A DNA stretch of 64,000 nt from Deinococcus seoulensis (GTDB taxonomy: Bacteria; Deinococcota; Deinococci; Deinococcales; Deinococcaceae). Below, piece by piece: positions 59,103 through 64,000 of this stretch; the stretch's first letter is position 1, and each line of letters begins with the position of its first letter. Both the position numbers and the translations under genes were made by a program. The stretch is taken from assembly GCF_014648115.1 (NCBI RefSeq), contig NZ_BMQM01000012.1:1-64000 (forward strand), in the 5' to 3' direction. The notes beneath the pieces were generated by a model. That model ran no database searches and had not been told where the DNA came from. It worked only from the letters and a program-made list of their open reading frames with translations.

Positions 59103-59984
59103 ATGAAAAAGCACCTGTCCCTGATCCTGCTCGCCCTCGCCAGCACCGCCGCCGCCCAGTCCCGCCCCGTGATCGGCCTGAGCCTCAGCACCCTGAACAA
59201 CCCCTTCTTCGTCGAGCTGCGCGACGGCGCCAAAAAGGCCGCTACCGCCGGCGGGGCCGACCTGGTCGTACTGGACGCCCAGGACCGCGCCGACAAGCAG
59301 GCCAGCGACATCGAGGACCTGATCACCCGCAAGGTGAAGGTCATCATCGTGAACGCCACAGACAGTGACGCCATCATTCCCAGCATCATGGCCGCGAACG
59401 CCGCGAAGATCCCCGTCATCACCGTCGACCGCAGCGCCAACGGCGGTCAGGTCGCCTACCACGTCGCCTCAGACAATGTCGCCGGTGGCAAGATGGCCGG
59501 CGAGTACATCAAGAAACTGCTGGGCGGCAAGGGCAACGTCGTCGAGTTGCAGGGCATTCCCGGCTCCAGCGCCGCCCGTGACCGCGGCGCGGGCTTCAAC
59601 GCGGCCCTGAAAGCGGCGCCTGCCCTGAAACGCGTGGCCAGCCAGCCCGCCGACTTCAACCGCGCCAAGGGCCTGAGCGTCATGGAGAACATCCTGCAGT
59701 CCCAGCCGACCATCGCCGCCGTGTTCGCCCACAACGACGAGATGGCGCTCGGTGCGGCGCAGGCCATCGCGTCCAGCAAACGCAAGATCGTCGTCGTCGG
59801 TTTCGACGCCACGCCGGACGCCGTCGCGGCCGTCAGGGCCGGCAAGCTGGCCGCCACCGTCGCGCAGCGCCCCGCCGACATCGGCAAACTGGGTGTGCAG
59901 CGCGCCCTGACCATCATCAAGACCGGCAAGGTTCCCGCCAAGACTGTGAACGTCCCCGTGCCGCTCACCCTGATTACGAAGTGA
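59103..59984 (+). CDS. rbsB: RbsB, ribose-binding periplasmic protein
   Basis: 293 residues with signal peptide MKKHLSLILLALASTAAAQ. Family signatures: IGLSLSTLNNPFFVELRDGAKKAA, VIIVNATDSDAIIPSIMAAN, TVDRSANGG, GIPGSSAARDRGAGFNAAL and FAHNDEMALGAAQAI. GGAGG precedes the ATG. Last gene of the operon; a hairpin at 60037 follows. Confidence 0.95.
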   Translation: MKKHLSLILLALASTAAAQSRPVIGLSLSTLNNPFFVELRDGAKKAATAGGADLVVLDAQDRADKQASDIEDLITRKVKVIIVNATDSDAIIPSIMAANAAKIPVITVDRSANGGQVAYHVASDNVAGGKMAGEYIKKLLGGKGNVVELQGIPGSSAARDRGAGFNAALKAAPALKRVASQPADFNRAKGLSVMENILQSQPTIAAVFAHNDEMALGAAQAIASSKRKIVVVGFDATPDAVAAVRAGKLAATVAQRPADIGKLGVQRALTIIKTGKVPAKTVNVPVPLTLITK

Positions 59985-60036
59985 GCTGCGGCGCCTGACC
60001 CGCGCCTCCTGCGAGCAACTTCACGCCTTCGCCCGT

Positions 60037-60068
60037 GGCGGCCTCCCATTTCTGGATGAGAGGCCGCC
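60037..60068 (+). terminator. terminator-like hairpin after the ribose operon
   Basis: GGCGGCCTC (60037-60045) pairs with GAGGCCGCC (60060-60068), 9 bp, 14-base loop. No T-run. Confidence 0.5.
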
Positions 60069-60117
60069 GCTCTGTCACACAGGCAGGCGCAGGCAGCGAG
60101 TTGCACCCATCGCCTGT

Positions 60118-60248
60118 CATCCGTCCGCTTCGCCATCCAACCGAAGCGGGGGCCGGGCTGCCGACTCCACGCCCGGAATTCGCTTCGGCTCCCAATCACG
60201 TCCGCTCGGACCCGGCGACGTTGCAGGCCATCCAATCGAAGTCCGCAT
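60118..60248 (+). repeat. intergenic hairpin repeat, copy 8 (diverged)
   Basis: Recognisable middle (CTGCCGACTCCACGCCCGGA) and right end (CCATCCAATCGAAGTCCGCAT). The left end is degraded. Confidence 0.65.
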
Positions 60249-60287
60249 GACCCGGCGGATGAATCCGCGCAAAGGGACGCCGTCACC

Positions 60288-60307
60288 TGCTCATAACGTT
60301 ATGAGCA
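60288..60307. repeat. palindrome copy B (TGCTCATAACGTTATGAGCA)
   Basis: 20-bp perfect palindrome, the first of three ahead of the helicase gene. Confidence 0.85.
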
Positions 60308-60359
60308 AGTGTTGATCCACGGAGACTCGTTCCGCTTCCCGACCCGCTTGATGGCGAAT

Positions 60360-60427
60360 CCAGCATGCCCAATCGCGCCGAGATCGACCACGCCCTGAGC
60401 GACCACCCGGCCAGCCCCCAGCAGTAG
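60360..60427 (+). pseudogene. ribokinase 3'-end fragment
   Basis: Frame SMPNRAEIDHALSDHPASPQQ and a stop (60425-60427). The first 39 bases (60360-60398) differ at one position from the 3' end of rbsK (56179-56217), so this is a recent partial copy or part of a lost second sugar operon. Confidence 0.75.
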
Positions 60428-60485
60428 AGGCCCGCGTGACGTCCAGCCTGAGAGAGGCGGCCATTTCAGCCAGCGAGTCGAGTCT

Positions 60486-60503
60486 GCTCATAACGTTATG
60501 AGC
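60486..60503. repeat. palindrome copy C (GCTCATAACGTTATGAGC)
   Basis: 18-bp perfect palindrome, 197 bp from copy B counted from the same base. Confidence 0.85.
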
Positions 60504-60676
60504 GGATGCTGGTGTGGGCAGGGGCGTTCCGCTGCCCGGCCCGCGTGGTGCCGGAACATGGCTCCCATGTGCAGGTCTGAAGGTGGTGTCCGGGTTCTGC
60601 CTCTGGAGTCCGCTTTGCTCGTGGGGTCCCTGAGCGCGTCGTGTGTGTCTCCGGGCGATGTGTGCACGGCCACCGT

Positions 60677-60694
60677 GCTCATAACGTTATGAGC
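60677..60694. repeat. palindrome copy D at the helicase promoter
   Basis: 18-bp perfect palindrome, 191 bp from copy C. It ends 24 bases before the -10 box of the helicase gene, abutting the -35 position, so a bound protein would affect that promoter. Confidence 0.85.
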
Positions 60695-60718
60695 GGACCG
60701 CGCCGGGTACTGGAACGG

Positions 60719-60724
60719 TATTCT
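60719..60724 (+). promoter_or_regulatory. -10 box TATTCT of the helicase gene
   Basis: TATTCT, 7 bases, then the ATG at 60732; no Shine-Dalgarno. Leaderless arrangement with palindrome copy D just upstream. Confidence 0.55.
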
Positions 60725-60731
60725 GATCGGC

Positions 60732-63524
60732 ATGCGTTTTCTGTCGTACAGGGATCTGGAGACCGGCCGGGTCAAGCGGCAACTGAAGAAGGTTCAGGAG
60801 GCGATCGAACGGGACGATTTCAGGTCGCCGGACGTGAAGAAGCTGGCGCAGGGGCCGTACTACCGCGCCAAGCTCGACGACACCAACCGCCTGCTGCTCA
60901 CCTTCGTGCGCAGTGGTCCAGAGACGGTCTGTCTGGCGCTGGAGGTCATTCATCAGCACGCCTACGAGAAATCGCGGTTCCTGCGCGGCGCGGCCATCGA
61001 CGACTCGAAACTGCCGGATTTCAGTGCGGCGCAGGCGAGCGAGGAGGCGCAGGCAGTGCGGTACCTGCACCCGACCCGCCGTGAGTTTCACCTGCTGGAC
61101 AAGGTGATCTCCTTCGACGACACGCAGGACGCGGTGTACCGGACGCCCGCGCCGGTGATCCTGGTGGGGTCGGCAGGGAGTGGGAAGACGGCGCTGACCC
61201 TGCAGAAACTGCGGGACGTGCCGGGGCAGGTGCTGTACGTGACGCTCTCGCCGTACCTCGCGCAGAGTGCCGCGCAGCTGTACGGCGCGCACGGGTTCGA
61301 GAACGAGTCGCAGGAGGTGGCGTTCCTGTCGTTCACGGATTTCCTGCGGACCATCCGCGTTCCGGCGGGCCGTGAGGTGACGTTCGGGGACTTCCGGGAC
61401 TGGGCGGCGCGGCAGCCGGGCCTGAAATTCACGGACGCGCACCAGCTGTTCGAGGAGTTCCGGGGCGTCCTGAGCAGCGATCCGGGCGGCCCGCTGTCCC
61501 GCGAGGCGTACCTGGGTCTCGGCGTGCGGCAGAGCATCTACAGCGCCGAGCAGCGGCCGGGCGTGTACGACCTGTTCGGGAAGTACCTGAAATGGCTGGA
61601 CGGCAGCGGCCTGTACGACGCGTCCCTGATCGCCTCGGCGTACCTGCGCGGCGTGAGTCCCACGTACGATTTCGTGGTGGTGGACGAGGTGCAGGACCTC
61701 ACGGCGGCGCAACTGGCGCTGATCCTGGGAACGCTGCGAACGCCGGGGCAGTTCCTGCTGTGCGGGGATTCCAACCAGATCGTCCACCCGAACTTCTTCT
61801 CGTGGGCGGCCGTCAAGACACTGCTGTACCGCGATCCGGAACTGGCCGAGCGGCAGAAGATCAGTGTGCTGCAGGCCAACTTCCGGAATTCGGGGGAGGT
61901 GACGCGGGTCGCGAACGACCTGCTGAAAATCAAGCATGCCCGCTTTGGCAGCGTGGACCGCGAGAGTAACTTCCTGGTGCGGGCCGTGGCAGGCGATCCG
62001 GGCGGCGTGACCTTCCTGCCCGACGACCCACGCGTGAAAAAACACCTGGACGACCAGATCCGCGGCAGTACCGAGTACGCCGTGCTGGTCCTGCGAGACG
62101 AGGACAAGGACGCGGCGCGCAGGGCGTTCGGAACGCCGCTGATCTTCAGCGTGCACGAGGCCAAGGGCCTGGAGTACCCGAACATCATCCTGCATAACTT
62201 CATCAGCGGCGCGCGGCAGACGTACCAGGAGATCACGCAGGGCGTGACCCCGGCCGACCTGCAGAAGGACGAACTGGGGTACGCGCGCGCCAGGGACAAG
62301 AGCGACAAGTCGCTGGAGATCTACAAGTTCTACGTGAACGCCCTGTACGTCGCCGTGACCCGCGCGGTGAACCGGGTGACGATGATCGAGTCCGACACCC
62401 GCCACCCGCTGCTGTCGCTGCTGGGCGTGCAGGTGGGCGACGAGGCCGAGCAACTCCGGGTGAAACGCGCCAGCCGGGACGACTGGGAACGCGAGGCCCG
62501 CAAGCTGGAACTGCAGGGCAAGAAGGAGCAGGCCAGTGACATCCGCCGCCGGATCCTGCAGCAGAAACCGGTGCCGTGGGAAGTCTGGACGCCAGAGGTA
62601 CTGACCCGCCTGCGCCAGGACGCCCGGCAGCATCCGGGTGACGTGAAACGGGCGCGTGAACTCACGGATTACGCGCTGCTGAACCTGGACGCGCCGCTGC
62701 TGGAAGAGTTGCGGGACCTGAAGATCAAACCCGCCCAGTCGTTCCTGCGGAACACCGACAAGGACCGCCGCCTGCAGCGGCAGGGCGTGCTGGACAAGTA
62801 CCGCAGGCCCTACGAGACCGACAACCTGAAAGCCGTGCTGGCCGACACGGAACGCTACGGGGTGGATCACCGCACGCAGGAGAACCTCACGCCGCTGATG
62901 CTGGCCACCCTGCACGGCAGGGTCCGGCTGGTCGACGCGCTGCTGGAACGCGGAGCGGACGTGAACCAGACGGACCTGTTCGGCCGCACGCCGCACATGC
63001 TGGCGCTGGACCGGGCCATGCAGGACCCGGAGTACGCGGCGACCCGCCTGGGGCCACTGTGGGAGCGGCTGCGCCCGGCGCATCTGGACGTGCTGGTCGG
63101 GGACCGCCTGACGCGACTGGCGCCGGACGGCGCGGAATTCTACTTCCTGAGCGTGATGCTCGCGCAGTGGCCGCACTACACCTCCGGGCTGGTGCACCCG
63201 GAACTCGGGCCGCGTGAATTGCGCGTCCGTGAGGTCGGGTTCTTCGTCGACGCGCTGCAGACCAACCTGGAGCACTTCCCACTCACGGTGCTGCGCGAGG
63301 CCCGCCGCAAACGGACGTACTTCAATCACGTTCTGGCCCGCGCCGAGGAGGGCAGCAGTTACGTACCGGCCCGGAAGCTCTGGACGCGCGCCGCGCACGG
63401 CTTCTACGTGTTCAACCCGGCCCTGAAGGTGCGGGTGCTGCTCGCCCCGGACTCGGACGGCGAGTGGGTCGGCGCGGCGCTGCTGGGCGACCCGCTGGCA
63501 CGCGCCCGTGGCGTGACCGGCTGA
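60732..63524 (+). CDS. RelE-like domain - UvrD-type helicase - ankyrin fusion protein
   Basis: 930 residues. Residues 1-85 look like a RelE/ParE-type fold: RVKRQLKKVQEAIERDDFRSPDVKKLAQGPYYRAKLDDTNRLLLTF...VIHQHAY. Then superfamily 1 helicase motifs: I GSAGSGKTA (146-154), II VVVDEVQDLT (Asp318-Glu319), III GDSNQIVHPN, IV QANFRNSGEV, V VHEAKGLEYPNIIL, VI YVAVTRAVNRV. An arm of about 160 residues and two ankyrin-like units (about 716-760; TPLMLATLHGRVRLVDALLERGADVN) follow, and a C-terminal domain of about 165 residues I do not recognise. ATP-driven DNA or RNA unwinding is expected. The toxin-like N-terminus and ankyrins suggest a regulatory or defence role, which is inference. Single gene. Confidence 0.85.
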   Translation: MRFLSYRDLETGRVKRQLKKVQEAIERDDFRSPDVKKLAQGPYYRAKLDDTNRLLLTFVRSGPETVCLALEVIHQHAYEKSRFLRGAAIDDSKLPDFSAAQASEEAQAVRYLHPTRREFHLLDKVISFDDTQDAVYRTPAPVILVGSAGSGKTALTLQKLRDVPGQVLYVTLSPYLAQSAAQLYGAHGFENESQEVAFLSFTDFLRTIRVPAGREVTFGDFRDWAARQPGLKFTDAHQLFEEFRGVLSSDPGGPLSREAYLGLGVRQSIYSAEQRPGVYDLFGKYLKWLDGSGLYDASLIASAYLRGVSPTYDFVVVDEVQDLTAAQLALILGTLRTPGQFLLCGDSNQIVHPNFFSWAAVKTLLYRDPELAERQKISVLQANFRNSGEVTRVANDLLKIKHARFGSVDRESNFLVRAVAGDPGGVTFLPDDPRVKKHLDDQIRGSTEYAVLVLRDEDKDAARRAFGTPLIFSVHEAKGLEYPNIILHNFISGARQTYQEITQGVTPADLQKDELGYARARDKSDKSLEIYKFYVNALYVAVTRAVNRVTMIESDTRHPLLSLLGVQVGDEAEQLRVKRASRDDWEREARKLELQGKKEQASDIRRRILQQKPVPWEVWTPEVLTRLRQDARQHPGDVKRARELTDYALLNLDAPLLEELRDLKIKPAQSFLRNTDKDRRLQRQGVLDKYRRPYETDNLKAVLADTERYGVDHRTQENLTPLMLATLHGRVRLVDALLERGADVNQTDLFGRTPHMLALDRAMQDPEYAATRLGPLWERLRPAHLDVLVGDRLTRLAPDGAEFYFLSVMLAQWPHYTSGLVHPELGPRELRVREVGFFVDALQTNLEHFPLTVLREARRKRTYFNHVLARAEEGSSYVPARKLWTRAAHGFYVFNPALKVRVLLAPDSDGEWVGAALLGDPLARARGVTG

Positions 63525-63538
63525 GCCTGCAAAGAGAA

Positions 63539-63566
63539 GCGCTTCAGGCTGGTGGGCCTGAAGCGC
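63539..63566 (-). terminator. intrinsic terminator of ssrA
   Basis: GCGCTTCAGGC (63539-63549) pairs with GCCTGAAGCGC (63556-63566), perfect 11-bp stem, 6-base loop. On the minus strand it is followed by TTCTCTTTGC, a T-rich stretch. It begins 4 bases beyond the tmRNA 3' end. Confidence 0.85.
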
Positions 63567-63570
63567 CGAC

Positions 63571-63927
63571 TGGTGGAGATGGGCGGAGTCGAACCGCCGT
63601 CCGAAGACCCATTGCGCTAGTCTCTACGAGCGTAGTCCATGATTTGAATCTCAGGTTTCAGTCGCGCAGGGACACGCTGCTTTCAACCCCAGCTCCTTAA
63701 ATTTCGCCCGTGCTCAGGAGCGTCGGCTCAGGCTAGCCATCTTTTGGAAGTTCGCAGGACGCCAATGGCCGGGCTTCCTGGTCACTGCTTCACTTATGCA
63801 GCGAAGGCGAAGGTGTTGCTGTTGTTGTTGCCAGTTAAAGGCTTTAGTCGATGATTAACGAGGCCAACGACCATCCTCGGCTCGCAACGTCCCGCTCAGT
63901 GATCCCCGTCGAAACCGGGTCATCCCC
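63571..63927 (-). ncRNA. ssrA: transfer-messenger RNA (tmRNA)
   Basis: 357 nt on the minus strand. The 5' end GGGGATGACCCGGTTTCGACG is the conserved tmRNA start. The 3' end has the T-arm GGCGGTTCGACTCCGCC and CCA, with CATCTCC pairing GGGGATG to form the acceptor stem. Between lies the mRNA-like part with the tag frame and pseudoknot-like GC stretches. It rescues ribosomes stalled on broken messages with SmpB. Confidence 0.95.
63794..63832 (-). other. tmRNA tag reading frame
   Basis: GGC AAC AAC AAC AGC AAC ACC TTC GCC TTC GCT GCA TAA: GNNNSNTFAFAA, preceded by the Ala carried by the tRNA-like part. The Ala-Ala end is the usual degradation signal for ClpXP-type proteases. Confidence 0.88.
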
Positions 63928-63940
63928 AAAAGGGTCAGGT

Positions 63941-63970
63941 ATGTTACCACGCCCCCTGCCCGGCCGTCCA
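63941..63970 (-). promoter_or_regulatory. promoter of ssrA
   Basis: On the minus strand TGGACG (63965-63970), 18-bp spacer, TAACAT (63941-63946). Transcription would start a few bases upstream of the mature 5' end at 63927, which RNase P would trim. Confidence 0.6.
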
Positions 63971-64000
63971 GCCCCCGGGCGTGCACATGACGGCAGACAT

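Larger units (their letters stand above)
59985..60731. other. 747-base intergenic region with repeats, palindromes and a gene fragment
   Basis: Holds the terminator-like hairpin, a partial hairpin repeat, three GCTCATAACGTTATGAGC palindromes, an rbsK 3' fragment and a leaderless promoter, each listed separately. The 50 bases right of the first two palindromes are also similar (CGTTCCGCT-x-CCCG-x-CCCGC), so about 70 bp was duplicated and then diverged. Confidence 0.6.

Noticed and set aside
60687..63398. 900-codon frame antisense to the helicase
   Set aside because: Low-complexity Arg/Gln/Val composition typical of shadow frames in GC-rich DNA; the sense strand has all helicase motifs.
63571..63620. 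tRNA gene
   Set aside because: The T-arm and CCA end belong to tmRNA; no anticodon arm is present, and the conserved tmRNA 5' end is at 63927.

Overview
The window looks like a chromosome segment of a Deinococcus-type bacterium. The native DNA is very GC-rich. Several genes have a TANNNT -10 box only 5-7 bases before the ATG (leaderless transcripts, common in Deinococcus). The gene set (kdp with a KdpD lacking its kinase half, GAF-type sensor kinase, DUF11 lipoprotein, MgtC protein, tmRNA) also fits that lineage. Species cannot be named from sequence alone.

Layout. 1-4250: IS630 transposase remnant, alpha/beta hydrolase, leaderless STAND-ATPase/TPR regulator. 4260-18430: Wzx/Wzy-type exopolysaccharide locus. 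It holds a tyrosine autokinase, a sugar epimerase, a priming glycosyl-phosphotransferase, then an obviously AT-rich foreign cassette (about 8966-15110) with flippase, polymerase and three glycosyltransferases, closed by scrambled IS66 fragments, and an opposite arm with an O-antigen-ligase-like protein, a TPR protein and a secreted protein. Both arms carry the same 22-bp site (one mismatch), in the same orientation and about 300 bases before their first gene. 18700-23860: diguanylate cyclase, TetR remnant, a type III polyketide synthase-methyltransferase-flavoprotein operon, MgtC-like protein. 24300-28860: DUF11 lipoprotein, an OmpR-like regulator with a dead receiver, a siderophore-binding protein. 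28880-37250: two-component system divergent from kdpF-(microprotein)-kdpABC-kdpD'. 37250-42420: rhodanese lipoprotein with a CsoR/CstR-like operator, then a periplasmic copper-handling series (His-rich protein, MbnP-like, YcnI-like, CopC, MbnH-like diheme protein). 42650-46550: CoA-transferase and thiolase, vWA lipoprotein. 47110-52180: alginate-type O-acetylation module. 52160-59990: orphan receiver, decayed LacI regulator, intact ribose operon rbsRKDACB with twin operators. 60000-63930: an intergenic array of identical palindromes, a RelE-like/UvrD helicase/ankyrin fusion, and tmRNA on the minus strand.

Two system-level signals stand out. First, a family of about 135-bp intergenic repeats (six near-complete copies, two partial and one doubtful trace) has inverted termini and two internal hairpins kept by compensatory changes; several copies abut stop codons and one contributes the start codon of a histidine kinase. 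Second, a GCTCATAACGTTATGAGC palindrome occurs four times, three of them spaced about 190-197 bp immediately upstream of the RelE-UvrD-ankyrin gene. These and the shared exopolysaccharide site are the best candidates for undescribed biology here. All assignments come from reading motifs and gene context; no database search was run.
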